Below are positions 1 to 8,353 of a stretch of 64,000 bases of DNA, in pieces. Position 1 is the first letter of the stretch. Each line of letters opens with the position of its first letter. The stretch comes from Rudanella paleaurantiibacter (lineage in GTDB: Bacteria > Bacteroidota > Bacteroidia > Cytophagales > Spirosomataceae): the NCBI RefSeq assembly GCF_009184635.1, contig NZ_WELI01000003.1:186001-250000 (forward strand), given 5' to 3'. Under the pieces are notes generated by a model. That model was not told the DNA's origin, searched no databases, and worked only from the letters and a program-made list of their open reading frames with translations. Position numbers and translations under genes: made by a program.

Positions 1-1
1 G

Positions 2-235
2 GTAGCGCAGGAATGCGGTTACGAAGCTCATGAGTTTATCTGGACCGGGGGCGATACCCACCTGTACCTCAACCACCTAGAACAGGTAGAAACCCAACTT
101 GCCCGCGAGTTCCGGCCGTTGCCTACCATGCGCCTGAACCCGGCCGTAACGTCGATTTTTGATTTTACGTACGCCGATTTCACTCTCGAAAACTACAACC
201 CTCATCCCGCCATTAAAGCACCGGTAGCTATTTAA
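2..235 (+). CDS. thyA: Thymidylate synthase, C-terminal part (partial)
   Basis: This is the last 77 codons of an open frame that enters from the left edge and stops at TAA 233-235. The translation contains [12 protein letters not shown], then the arginine/proline stretch REFRPLP, then [17 protein letters not shown], and ends in the diagnostic IKAPVAI. This matches the C-terminus of ThyA, where the GDxHLYxNH segment contacts dUMP and the carboxy-terminal residue closes over the active site. The enzyme makes dTMP from dUMP using methylenetetrahydrofolate. The N-terminal part with the catalytic Cys lies outside the window. Identification is from remembered family motifs and is very secure. Confidence 0.95.
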   Translation, partial: VAQECGYEAHEFIWTGGDTHLYLNHLEQVETQLAREFRPLPTMRLNPAVTSIFDFTYADFTLENYNPHPAIKAPVAI

Positions 236-240
236 AACAA

Positions 241-355
241 GCAGTGGGCAGTGGGCAGTGGCAGTAGGCAGTGGGCAGTCACTTACACACGAAGGCCCAA
301 AAAGCACATAAGCTACTTCCAGTGCCGACTGCCACTACCTACTGCCACTACACCC
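241..355. repeat. Imperfect inverted repeat of GGGCAGTGGGCAGT-type units
   Basis: The left part (about 241-280) is made of repeated GGGCAGT/AGGCAGT units. The right part (about 325-352) carries the reverse complement, GACTGCCACTACCTACTGCC. Together they can fold into a long imperfect hairpin between thyA and the methyltransferase gene. A GTG-initiated frame runs through it, but the real downstream gene most likely starts at 364, so the repeat is probably non-coding. Confidence 0.7.
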
Positions 356-363
356 TACTTCTC

Positions 364-1152
364 ATGTTTGAATTTCATAAAGACCGGGCGCTTTATTTCC
401 AGCATCAGACCCTGAACACCACCCGGTACGTGATTCCGTTTATCGAAGCCGCTACCCCGCTCAAGCCCGGCTGTCGGGTGCTCGAAGTGGGCTCAGGCGA
501 AGGCGGTGTCCTCAAGGCATTTGTCGACCGGGGGTGCTACGGTGTGGGTGTCGAACTGGAAGAACCGAAGGTAAACGTGGCCCGCGCCATGATGGCCGAC
601 GATATTGCCGCCGGGCGGGCGCAGTTCTTTGTCAAGAATATTTACGATACCGACGTACTGAGCGAACTGGGTGGCCCCTTCGACCTCATTGTGCTGAAAG
701 ACGTGATCGAGCACATTTACGATCAGGAGAAATGCCTGGCGTTGCTCAAGACGTTTCTGAAACCGGGCGGCTCCATTTATTTCGGGTTTCCACCCTGGCA
801 AATGCCGTTTGGCGGGCATCAGCAGATTCTGCACAGCAAGTTCCTGTCGAAGTTACCCTACTTTCACCTGTTACCCATGCCCCTGTACGTGGGCATTCTG
901 AAGGCCTTTGGCGAACGCCCAAAAGGGCTAATCGAAATCAAGGAAACGGGCATTTCGATTGAGCGTTTCGAGCGGATTACCCGCCGGACCGGCTACCGGA
1001 TTACGAACAAAAAGCACTACCTCATCAATCCGATTTACGAGTTCAAGTTCAAGCTGAAGCCCCGCGAGCAGTACCCAATCATCAGCAAAATCCCGTATCT
1101 GCGCGATTTTGTCACGACCTGCGTGTACTACTTGATTACACCTAGGGTGTGA
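364..1152 (+). CDS. Class I SAM-dependent methyltransferase
   Basis: A 262-residue protein from the ATG at 364. An upstream in-frame GTG at 271 lies inside a palindromic repeat and would add residues with no family resemblance. Motif I is VLEVGSGEGG (about residues 39-48), the SAM-binding glycine loop. It is followed by an acidic strand end (GVGVELEEPK) and motif FDLIVLKDVIEHI, which is typical of the Methyltransf_11/23 group. The C-terminal third is rich in Tyr, Lys and aromatic residues and probably forms a substrate-binding lid. The substrate cannot be told from sequence, and no neighbour points to a pathway. It lies downstream of thyA on the same strand but is separated by a repeat hairpin, so co-transcription is doubtful. 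Confidence 0.85.
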   Translation: MFEFHKDRALYFQHQTLNTTRYVIPFIEAATPLKPGCRVLEVGSGEGGVLKAFVDRGCYGVGVELEEPKVNVARAMMADDIAAGRAQFFVKNIYDTDVLSELGGPFDLIVLKDVIEHIYDQEKCLALLKTFLKPGGSIYFGFPPWQMPFGGHQQILHSKFLSKLPYFHLLPMPLYVGILKAFGERPKGLIEIKETGISIERFERITRRTGYRITNKKHYLINPIYEFKFKLKPREQYPIISKIPYLRDFVTTCVYYLITPRV

Positions 1153-1160
1153 GGTAACTA

Positions 1161-1200
1161 CCGGACCACCCCCCGGCCCCCTCCTGAACTCAGGAGGGGG
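1161..1200. repeat. Palindromic intergenic repeat, family A copy 1
   Basis: The core CCCCCTCCTGAACTCAGGAG is a near-perfect palindrome preceded by a C-rich tail (CCGGACCACCCCCCGG). The tail is complementary to that of copy 2 at 1265-1305, so the two copies form a large inverted pair. It also follows the stop of the methyltransferase gene and may act as a terminator-like hairpin. Confidence 0.85.
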
Positions 1201-1264
1201 TGATGAAAACGTCAATCTTGACTAACTAATGGGATTGAAATGAGACGTAGCATGACTGTTACAC

Positions 1265-1305
1265 CTCCCCCTCCTGAACTCAGGAGGGGGCCGGGGGGTG
1301 GTCCG
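1265..1305. repeat. Palindromic intergenic repeat, family A copy 2 (inverted relative to copy 1)
   Basis: It has the same 24-base palindromic core as 1161-1200, but the asymmetric tail (CCGGGGGGTGGTCCG) lies on the other side. The element therefore sits in the opposite orientation. It abuts the end of the minus-strand 2TM gene, which stops at 1310. Confidence 0.85.
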
Positions 1306-1309
1306 AGAT

Positions 1310-1609
1310 CTATTGGCTCTGCTGAAGCCGTTGGTACTCGCGCTCAATGGGGTCTGAGCCGTTGCCCTGCCAGTATACAGACAGGTAATGAGACACAAGA
1401 CCAATCCCCCACCCAAATGTCATAAACACCGGCCATGGAAAGCGGCCAATCCGGCGGTCGACAAAAAATGTCAGGGCCAGATAAATAGTCCAAACAGCAG
1501 CATTGATCAATACGTAGGTACGGAGGTGTTGTTTGAACTCAACTCGTTTTTTTGCTTGTTCCCACAAGTACGGGTTACGGTTGGCAGGTGTGTTAGGAGT
1601 CGGTTGCAT
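1310..1609 (-). CDS. 2TM domain-containing small membrane protein
   Basis: A 99-residue protein. The N-terminal half carries NPYLWEQAKKRVEFKQHL, followed by two hydrophobic segments (about residues 31-47 and 60-80) joined by a short basic turn (DRRIGRFPWP). The layout of a short charged N-terminus with aromatic KxRVxxKxHL, two helices and a charged tail fits the Bacteroidota 2TM domain family, often found as a fusion or neighbour of LytTR-type regulators. No such neighbour is seen here. Function is unknown; it is presumably an inner-membrane protein. Confidence 0.75.
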   Translation of the reverse strand: MQPTPNTPANRNPYLWEQAKKRVEFKQHLRTYVLINAAVWTIYLALTFFVDRRIGRFPWPVFMTFGWGIGLVSHYLSVYWQGNGSDPIEREYQRLQQSQ

Positions 1610-1772
1610 GACGAGATTAGCAGTGCGTTGGTTGATGAGTCAAAGGTAAAGTACCTCTCAGCCGGGGCCTTTTACTTTCCGACAAACTCCCCCCTGTGCG
1701 GGATAAACCCCCTTTTTTCTGGAGTAGACTCCCGCATCCAAACCCATACGCTCGAAACACAACGAACCTCCC

Positions 1773-2009
1773 ATGAACACCTGGCTTGGTAAATACCTTA
1801 TTATCATCGGGGCCGCACTCCTGGTTGTGGGTGCGGTGGTCTACTTTGTAGGCGACCGGTGGCCTACGTGGTTAATTCCCGGCCGGTTGCCGGGCGACAT
1901 TCGGATCGAAGGCAAAAACGGCGGGGGATTTTACTTTCCGGTTGTCACCTGCATTGTGGCCAGTATTTTGCTCAACCTGCTTATTTCGCTCATCCGTCGA
2001 TTGTTCTGA
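1773..2009 (+). CDS. DUF2905 family membrane protein
   Basis: A 78-residue protein with two predicted transmembrane helices (about residues 6-25 and 54-75). Between them is the conserved loop WLIPGRLPGDIRIEG followed by FYFPV, which is the hallmark of DUF2905. The family is widespread, short and of unknown function. It lies 63 bases upstream of the PolX gene on the same strand and could be co-transcribed with it. Confidence 0.85.
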   Translation: MNTWLGKYLIIIGAALLVVGAVVYFVGDRWPTWLIPGRLPGDIRIEGKNGGGFYFPVVTCIVASILLNLLISLIRRLF

Positions 2010-2072
2010 CAACCGGACTCTCATTCCCCCCGAACTGCCTAACTTGCAATACGATATTTCTTACGCTTTCCC

Positions 2073-3776
2073 ATGACAAATGCCGATATAGTCGATCTGT
2101 TTGAACAGACCGCCCGCCTGATGGAACTCCACAACGAAGACCCGTTTCGGATTCGGACGTTCTCGTCGGCGGCTTTTAACATCGACAAACTCCAAGACGA
2201 CATTACCCAATTGCCCATTGCCGAGCTGACCCAGATTCAGGGTATTGGCAAATCGATTGCCTCGCGTATTCGCGAGATTGTTGATACGGGGCAGCTCACC
2301 GACCTCAACGAACTGCTGGCCCGCACGCCGGAGGGCGTTCTGGCCATGTTTCGGATCAAAGGGCTGGGGGCCAAAAAGATCCGGGTTCTCTGGACCGAAC
2401 TGGGTATCGATAACATCCGCGACCTGCAAATGGCCGCCGAAAACGGGCAAGTTGCCAAAATAAAAGGCTTCGGGGCGGCTACACAGGAGAAAATCCTGGC
2501 CTCGCTGGAGTTTTTGCAGAGTCAGGCCGGCAAGGTCCGAATGGACAAGGCCCGGATGTTCGCGCAGGTGTTGCACGATGAACTTAAGCCGGTATTTCCG
2601 TCGGTCGAGATAAGCGGGCAGGTACGGCGGCAGGCACAGGAAGTAGACACCGTTCAGCTTTTGATCGAAACCGCCGACGTGATCGGGGCCATGAATCAGA
2701 TTGATCAGTTGCCGATGCTCACCCGCAACGATAGCCAATCGTCGCCGTTTGTGTGGCGGGGCCAACTGAGCGGAACCGACGTAGGTATCGAAATCAAACT
2801 CGTACCCGAAGGGCAGTTACCCCGTCGGCTCTTTATCGAAACAGCCGCCGAGGCTCATTTAGAGCAAATAGGGCCCACTGGTATGACCCTCCTACAGGCC
2901 GCCCTCACGGCCCCCTCGCCTACCGACGAAGCCATCTACGAACGCGCCGGTCTGCCGTATGTAGTACCCGAAATGCGCGAAGACCAATTTGCCTACCAAT
3001 GGGCCTCGCGGCACCACCCCGACGAACTGGTCACCTGGGACGATCTGCGCGGCACGCTGCACAACCACAGTACCTGGTCGGACGGAAAACACACGCTGGC
3101 CGAGATGGCAGGCTATGCCCAATCATTGGGGCTGAGCTACTTTGGCATTGCCGACCACTCGCAAACGGCCTCGTACGCGCAGGGGCTGCGGCCCGAACGG
3201 GTGGCCGAACAGCACCGTGAGATTGAAGCACTCAACGCGGGTTTCGGGACCGGGTTTCGGATTCTGAAAGGCATTGAGTCGGATATTCTGGGCGACGGTT
3301 CGCTCGATTATACGCCCGAGGTACTGGCCTCGTTCGATTACGTGGTGGCATCGGTGCACCAAACGCTTACCATGACCAAAGAGAAGGCCACGGCACGTTT
3401 GCTCAAAGCTATCGAAAACCCGTACACAACGATTCTGGGGCACCCCACCGGCCGGCTACTGCTGGCCCGCGAAGGGTACCCGATTGATCACAAGGCCATT
3501 ATCGACGCCTGTGCCGAGCATCAGGTGGTGATTGAGATCAACGCCAGCCCTTACCGGCTCGACATCGACTGGCGCTGGATCGACTACGCGCAGCAACAAG
3601 GTGTGATGCTCAGTATCAACCCCGACGCCCACAGCACGGCGGGCCTCCTCGACATGCACTATGGCGTGGCCGTTGGGCGCAAAGGCGGACTGCTGAAAAC
3701 CATGACGTTCAACGCCCTGACGCTCGACGAAATAGTCGACTACCTCGCCAAACGTCGGCAGGCAAAAGGATTTTAG
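2073..3776 (+). CDS. polX: PolX/PHP family DNA polymerase-exonuclease
   Basis: A 567-residue protein with helix-hairpin-helix motifs near residues 55-66, 95-103 and 130-141, a Pol beta-like nucleotidyltransferase core to about residue 320, and a C-terminal PHP domain. The PHP metal ligands are visible: HNHSTWSDG (H330, H332), IADHSQ, GIESDIL, ASVHQ, GHPTGR and NPDAH. This is the standard bacterial PolX arrangement, used in base-excision or gap repair with 3'-5' exonuclease activity in the PHP part. The usual two-Asp polymerase motif (GDIDIL-like) reads EVDTVQLL, with only D192 kept, so polymerase activity is doubtful while nuclease activity looks intact. Confidence 0.9.
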   Translation: MTNADIVDLFEQTARLMELHNEDPFRIRTFSSAAFNIDKLQDDITQLPIAELTQIQGIGKSIASRIREIVDTGQLTDLNELLARTPEGVLAMFRIKGLGAKKIRVLWTELGIDNIRDLQMAAENGQVAKIKGFGAATQEKILASLEFLQSQAGKVRMDKARMFAQVLHDELKPVFPSVEISGQVRRQAQEVDTVQLLIETADVIGAMNQIDQLPMLTRNDSQSSPFVWRGQLSGTDVGIEIKLVPEGQLPRRLFIETAAEAHLEQIGPTGMTLLQAALTAPSPTDEAIYERAGLPYVVPEMREDQFAYQWASRHHPDELVTWDDLRGTLHNHSTWSDGKHTLAEMAGYAQSLGLSYFGIADHSQTASYAQGLRPERVAEQHREIEALNAGFGTGFRILKGIESDILGDGSLDYTPEVLASFDYVVASVHQTLTMTKEKATARLLKAIENPYTTILGHPTGRLLLAREGYPIDHKAIIDACAEHQVVIEINASPYRLDIDWRWIDYAQQQGVMLSINPDAHSTAGLLDMHYGVAVGRKGGLLKTMTFNALTLDEIVDYLAKRRQAKGF

Positions 3777-3817
3777 TCTGTTTGCGAAGCAGGTGGTCGG
3801 GTATCGTTTCCGGCCAC

Positions 3818-4882
3818 TTACTTCGTCAGTTCGTCTTTCGAGTGGCTGAGGGCGTCGGAACTGTGTTTGAAGTAACAACACGGCACACCAGCCGCCTGAA
3901 TTTCGTCGACAATGGCCTGCGTGCGGCCGTGGTGCGGGGTATGCACCTGCCGCAGATAAACCGCCCGGATCTGGCCGGGGTAGTGCTTCACCACATCGCG
4001 GTAAATAGTTGGGTCGGCCTGGGTATCATCGCCGAGCAACACAAACTGCTGGTCGGGGAACGCCGTCAGAATCCGGGCTATCCGGTCGAGCTTGGTAAAA
4101 TGTTTGCCCTGACCAGTTTTCCAGAGCTGCGATAGCTGCTTTAGCTGGCCCAGCAGATACACCCCCTCAGGTAGTTGGTGCTCTTCCGAAAATGTCAGAA
4201 TATAATCATACAGATTCCACTCGCTGCTCGATACGTAAAAGAACGGATTGGGGCGCTCCTCGCCCGAACAAACGTTAGCCAGAAACTGATAGTGATTGAC
4301 CACCCCCTCAAACGGGTCGCGACTTTGGGCGTTTTCGGTCAGTAAAACCTGCAGCCGTTTCCAGATCGTGGCCGAATGTGAAATCAGAAACGTGTCGTCG
4401 ATGTCCGAAATAAAGCCATACTGGGTTGGGTGCGGAATAAGCACCCGGCCGCGTCCGGTAGCCAAAACGGCCGCGTGGGGTGTCTGGTCGGCGACCAATT
4501 CAACGGCAACCGGGTTCCAGCCATATTCGGGTGCTCGCTCAACCGGGTAATCGAACCGGAAAAAGCCATCCGCGTCGGTTGTCGTGACCTGATCGGTACC
4601 CGCCAGCCGAACCGTCACGCCGGGCATGGGTTTTACCATAAACAGCCGGAGCAGTGCGAGCGTATTGGTCCAGACATTGGGGCTGTACGAACGGCGCGGC
4701 ATGGGCCCTCTGGCAAACACATGACCCTGCACTACCTGGTGCGTTTGGCTACCAAAGCCCCGGTACACCCGCACAATGGGGCCCTGCGTGAGCCGCATCC
4801 ACGATAAAAAAGTATCTTTCCAATGGCCAGATTGGGCTCGTTTGGGTTTATCCGTTGAGTTTTGTTTTGCTGTCTGTTCCAT
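3818..4882 (-). CDS. App1-type phosphatidate phosphatase domain protein (DUF2183)
   Basis: A 354-residue protein. The middle carries the HAD-like phosphatase signature FISDIDDTFLISHS (motif I, DxDDT). It is followed by FFYVSSSEWNLYDY (the Ser motif), a conserved Lys in QGKHFTKLDRI, and VLLGDDTQADPTIY (acidic motif). These are the App1 family catalytic motifs; yeast App1 dephosphorylates phosphatidic acid. The N-terminal ~130 residues contain a small beta-rich region typical of bacterial members. No signal peptide is evident. It is divergent from a lipid-kinase-like gene with a gap of only 15 bases, suggesting paired regulation of phosphatidate and diacylglycerol. Substrate is inferred from the family. 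Confidence 0.85.
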   Translation of the reverse strand: MEQTAKQNSTDKPKRAQSGHWKDTFLSWMRLTQGPIVRVYRGFGSQTHQVVQGHVFARGPMPRRSYSPNVWTNTLALLRLFMVKPMPGVTVRLAGTDQVTTTDADGFFRFDYPVERAPEYGWNPVAVELVADQTPHAAVLATGRGRVLIPHPTQYGFISDIDDTFLISHSATIWKRLQVLLTENAQSRDPFEGVVNHYQFLANVCSGEERPNPFFYVSSSEWNLYDYILTFSEEHQLPEGVYLLGQLKQLSQLWKTGQGKHFTKLDRIARILTAFPDQQFVLLGDDTQADPTIYRDVVKHYPGQIRAVYLRQVHTPHHGRTQAIVDEIQAAGVPCCYFKHSSDALSHSKDELTK

Positions 4883-4897
4883 ACTTGCTCAACCACC

Positions 4898-5788
4898 ATG
4901 CCCCTCAAACTGTTAGTTGCCGTTAATCCTGCGTCGGGAGGAACCGACAAAACCGAGTCTATTGAACAAATTCGGGCTTTTTGCCAGGCGCACGAAACCG
5001 AGCTTACTATTCTGATGCTCACCGGCACGGCCGATGGCAAACACATAGAGGAACGGGTTGCCCAAACCAAACCTGACCGGTTGGTAGCTATGGGGGGCGA
5101 CGGTACCATTAAACTCGTGGCCGAAGTAGCCCTCCGGCACAACCTCCCGCTTGGAATCTTACCCACCGGCTCGGCCAATGGGCTCGCCCGTGAACTGGGC
5201 CTCCCTACCGACTTAACCGAAGCCCTCGCAGTGGCCACGGGTAGCCTCGAACAGCCCATTGATGTTATTGAGGTAAACGGCGAATTATGCCTGCACCTGA
5301 GCGACATTGGCCTCAACGCTCAGCTCATCAAATACTACCAGCAAAACAACTGGCGCGGTATGCTCGGCTACGCCCGGGGCGTGGTTCGGGTGCTGCTGCG
5401 CAAGCGGGTACTGCACGTCACTATCTGCACCCCTGAGAAAGAAATAAGCCGTTCGGCCGAGATGATTGCGCTGGCTAACGCACGTATGTACGGCACCGGT
5501 GCCGTGCTCAATCCCGATGGCGACATGGCCGACGGACAGTTTGAGGTGGTTTTGTTGCGGCAGTTTTCGTGGATCGAGTTCATGAAAATGTTCTGGCGAT
5601 TCCGGCCGTTCGACCCCCAGAAAACCGAAATTATCGAAGCTCAATCCGTACAGATCAGCACCCGCCGGAAAGCCTATTTTCAGGTCGACGGCGAATACCG
5701 GGGCCGCATCACGCAGGTCGACGCCCGAATCAGGCCGGGGGCGTTGCGGGTTCTGCTCGCCCACCCCCTGGGTGAGTCAGGCTCCTGA
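4898..5788 (+). CDS. Diacylglycerol kinase family lipid kinase (YegS/DgkB-like)
   Basis: A 296-residue protein from ATG 4898; longer in-frame extensions run into the promoter of the divergent gene. The N-terminus LLVAVNPASGG and the motif VAMGGDGTIKLVAEVA (GGDGT, nucleotide binding) are diagnostic of the DAGK catalytic domain. ILPTGSANGLARELGLP follows, as in YegS/LCB5-type lipid kinases. The C-terminal half is the beta-sandwich domain with FQVDGEYRG. The enzyme would phosphorylate a diacylglycerol or related lipid at the cytoplasmic membrane face. It is divergent from the App1 phosphatase gene, which would catalyse the reverse step. Confidence 0.88.
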   Translation: MPLKLLVAVNPASGGTDKTESIEQIRAFCQAHETELTILMLTGTADGKHIEERVAQTKPDRLVAMGGDGTIKLVAEVALRHNLPLGILPTGSANGLARELGLPTDLTEALAVATGSLEQPIDVIEVNGELCLHLSDIGLNAQLIKYYQQNNWRGMLGYARGVVRVLLRKRVLHVTICTPEKEISRSAEMIALANARMYGTGAVLNPDGDMADGQFEVVLLRQFSWIEFMKMFWRFRPFDPQKTEIIEAQSVQISTRRKAYFQVDGEYRGRITQVDARIRPGALRVLLAHPLGESGS

Positions 5789-5829
5789 GTGCCAAATGAG
5801 TAAACAAATACGGCTTTTGTATTTCTTTG

Positions 5830-5863
5830 AACAAATCCCGGTGGTGCACCACCGGGATTTGTT
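5830..5863. terminator. Perfect 17-bp palindrome hairpin
   Basis: AACAAATCCCGGTGGTG is followed directly by its exact reverse complement, giving a 34-base palindrome ending in TTTGTTT. It probably terminates the lipid kinase transcript. The -7 promoter element of the next gene overlaps its downstream edge. Confidence 0.8.
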
Positions 5864-5871
5864 TATGTTTG
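5864..5871 (+). promoter_or_regulatory. Bacteroidota-type -7 element TATGTTTG
   Basis: It matches the TAnnTTTG consensus exactly and lies 25 bases before the TonB receptor start. No clear TTTG -33 element is visible because the terminator hairpin occupies that position. Confidence 0.5.
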
Positions 5872-5896
5872 CGTTTTCTTAAACCTACCCCAACCT

Positions 5897-8320
5897 ATGC
5901 CGCACCGTTTACCTGTTTTTTGCCAACGCTTTGTCTGGCAACTGGCTTTCTTATGGTTCTTGCTGACCAGCCTGACCGGGGTCCACGCGCAGCAAACCAC
6001 CTTGGCCATTGCCGGTTACGTGCGCGAAACGGCCACAAATACCCCCATTTCAGGGGTCAACGTGTTTGTGCAGGAGATCCGGAAGGGGGTTTCTACCGAC
6101 CGTGATGGGTACTACCTCGTCTCGTTGCCAGCGGGCACTTACACGGTCACGTTTTCGTCGGTCGGGTATCTGCGGAAAACGCAGACCATCAAGATTCCCC
6201 CGAGCCAGTTAGCCAACGACGTGAACCTCGATGTAGACACCAAGCTGCTCAACGAGGTAACGGTCAAAACAGAATCGGCCGACCGAAACGTCAAAAAAGT
6301 GGAAATGGGGGTCAATCAGTTAGCTATCCGCAACATCAAACGGATGCCTGCCCTCATGGGTGAGGTCGATGTGGTGCGGAGCCTGCTGTTGCTGCCGGGC
6401 GTAACTACCGTGGGCGAAGGCGCTACGGGCATCAACGTACGCGGGGGAAGTGTGGACCAGAATCTGGTGTTGCTGGACGATGCACCGGTGTATAACTCCT
6501 CACACCTGATGGGCTTTTTCTCGGTGTTCAACCCCGATGCCGTACGCGACGTAACCTTGCAAAAAGGCTCGCTGCCGGCCCGGTACGGTGGCCGTATTTC
6601 GTCGGTGCTGGATGTGCGGACCAAAGAACCCGAAACCGAGCGGCTTACCGTCAGTGGTGGGTTAGGTCTGGTATCGAGTCGGTTAGGGGTAGAAGGGCCG
6701 ATTGGTTCACGTAAACTTTCGTTTCTGGCCGATGGGCGGCTTTCGGCCAATAATTTTCTGTTTCAGCTCGGGCCCGCCAACATCCGCGACACCCGCGCCA
6801 ACTTCTACGACCTGACCACCAAAGTTAAGTTTCTACCCAACGAAAAGAACACGATCTGGCTATCGGGCTACGCCAGCAACGACCGAATTCGGTTTCCGTC
6901 CGACTCCCTTATCTCAATCGGTGTCCGCTCATCGCGCACCGACTTCGACTACCAGATCACCAATGCCTCGCTCAAGTGGAACCACGCCTTTTCCGATGCG
7001 TTCAATCTGACCACAACGGGCGTAGTGGCCCGGTACGCGGCCGCCCTGTCGGTACCTGATTCGGCGAGCGCGTTCCGGCTCCAGTCAACGCTTCTGACCA
7101 GCATTGGCAAGGTCGAAGCCGACTACCAGCAGGGGCAGCACCGGCTCTCGGGGGGGCTTGTTGCCACACACTACGGGCTTTCGCCCAACACACTCACGCC
7201 GGGGCCCCTATCGAGTCAGTTGCCGCTTACGCTACCTACCGAGCAGGCCCTTGAAGCAGCCCTGTTTGTGGAAGACGAATTTCGACCCACCGACAAGTTC
7301 TCTATCCTGGCTGGCTTGCGGTACACCCGATTTTTCAATCTGGGGCCGGGCACCGTGCAAACGTATAACCCCGAGGGGCCACGCCTGCCCGACAACGTGA
7401 TTGGACAAACGGTATTTGGGCGGGGTACCGTGGCCCAGACCTACGGCGGGCTTGAACCCCGCCTGGCCCTGCGGTGGGCACCTAAACCGGAGCAATCGGT
7501 TAAGGTGTCGTACACGCGGATGCAGCAGTTTCTGCACCTGATCACCAACACCCAGGCGGCTCTGCCCACCTCTCGCTGGAAACTGAGCGACGCCAACATT
7601 CGGCCCCAGATTGCCGATCAGCTCTCGGCCGGGTACTTTCTGAACCTCCAGGCCAACACCTACGAACTATCGGGCGAGGTGTACTACCGGCGTATTCGGG
7701 ACGCCATCGACTACCGCGACGGGGCCCGGCTATTACTCAACCCAACTCCCGAAACCGAGCTGTTGCAGGGCGAGGGCAAAGCCTACGGGGCCGAGCTGAT
7801 GCTCCGTAAAAACAACGGGTTTCTGACCGGCTGGGCCAGTTACGCCTATTCGCGTAGCTTGCTGCTCATCAACGGGCCGTACGCGGGCGAGCAGGTAAAC
7901 AATGGCAACTGGTTCCCGGCGAATTTCGACAAGCCTCACTCCGTCAACCTGGTGGCTATTTACCGACCTTCGCGCAAGTTCAATGCCTCGTTTAACTTCA
8001 CTTACAGCACCGGTCGCCCCGTAACGGCCCCCTACGGTAAAGCCCGGATCAACGGCATTGCCATTCCGATTTACCTCGACCGAAATCAGCAGCGGATTCC
8101 CGATTACCACCGGCTCGACCTCTCGTTGACCTGGGAGAAAGACCCCGACAAGCCGGGCCGATTCTGGTACAGTTGGGTATTTTCGGTGTACAACCTGTAC
8201 GGCCGCAAAAACGCGTACTCGGTGTTTTACAAGCTCCGGTCCAGCTCCATGAGCGACGCCTACAAGCTGTCGATTTTTGCGTCGCCGATTCCGTCGCTCA
8301 CGTACAATTTCAAATTTTAA
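5897..8320 (+). CDS. TonB-dependent receptor with carboxypeptidase-regulatory-like domain
   Basis: An 807-residue outer-membrane protein. A signal peptide of about 35 residues ends near GVHAQ. A beta-sandwich CarboxypepD_reg-like domain follows (about 38-120, with FVQEIRKGVSTDRDGYYLVSLP cut across its strands), then the plug (GINVRGGSVDQNLVLLDDAPVYN, about 175-200). The rest is a beta-barrel ending in an aromatic-terminated strand (LTYNFKF). This is the SusC-like/FecA-like layout of Bacteroidota. The gene lies 33 bases upstream of a DUF4249 lipoprotein gene, a pairing common in Bacteroidota. The substrate is unknown; no SusD is present. Confidence 0.92.
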   Translation: MPHRLPVFCQRFVWQLAFLWFLLTSLTGVHAQQTTLAIAGYVRETATNTPISGVNVFVQEIRKGVSTDRDGYYLVSLPAGTYTVTFSSVGYLRKTQTIKIPPSQLANDVNLDVDTKLLNEVTVKTESADRNVKKVEMGVNQLAIRNIKRMPALMGEVDVVRSLLLLPGVTTVGEGATGINVRGGSVDQNLVLLDDAPVYNSSHLMGFFSVFNPDAVRDVTLQKGSLPARYGGRISSVLDVRTKEPETERLTVSGGLGLVSSRLGVEGPIGSRKLSFLADGRLSANNFLFQLGPANIRDTRANFYDLTTKVKFLPNEKNTIWLSGYASNDRIRFPSDSLISIGVRSSRTDFDYQITNASLKWNHAFSDAFNLTTTGVVARYAAALSVPDSASAFRLQSTLLTSIGKVEADYQQGQHRLSGGLVATHYGLSPNTLTPGPLSSQLPLTLPTEQALEAALFVEDEFRPTDKFSILAGLRYTRFFNLGPGTVQTYNPEGPRLPDNVIGQTVFGRGTVAQTYGGLEPRLALRWAPKPEQSVKVSYTRMQQFLHLITNTQAALPTSRWKLSDANIRPQIADQLSAGYFLNLQANTYELSGEVYYRRIRDAIDYRDGARLLLNPTPETELLQGEGKAYGAELMLRKNNGFLTGWASYAYSRSLLLINGPYAGEQVNNGNWFPANFDKPHSVNLVAIYRPSRKFNASFNFTYSTGRPVTAPYGKARINGIAIPIYLDRNQQRIPDYHRLDLSLTWEKDPDKPGRFWYSWVFSVYNLYGRKNAYSVFYKLRSSSMSDAYKLSIFASPIPSLTYNFKF

Positions 8321-8353
8321 CCGGCCAATCGGGTCCAGACACTCCGTTTACCC

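Noticed and set aside
271-363. GTG-initiated N-terminal extension of the methyltransferase
   Set aside because: The added residues translate a palindromic repeat and do not resemble any methyltransferase N-terminus; ATG 364 fits better.
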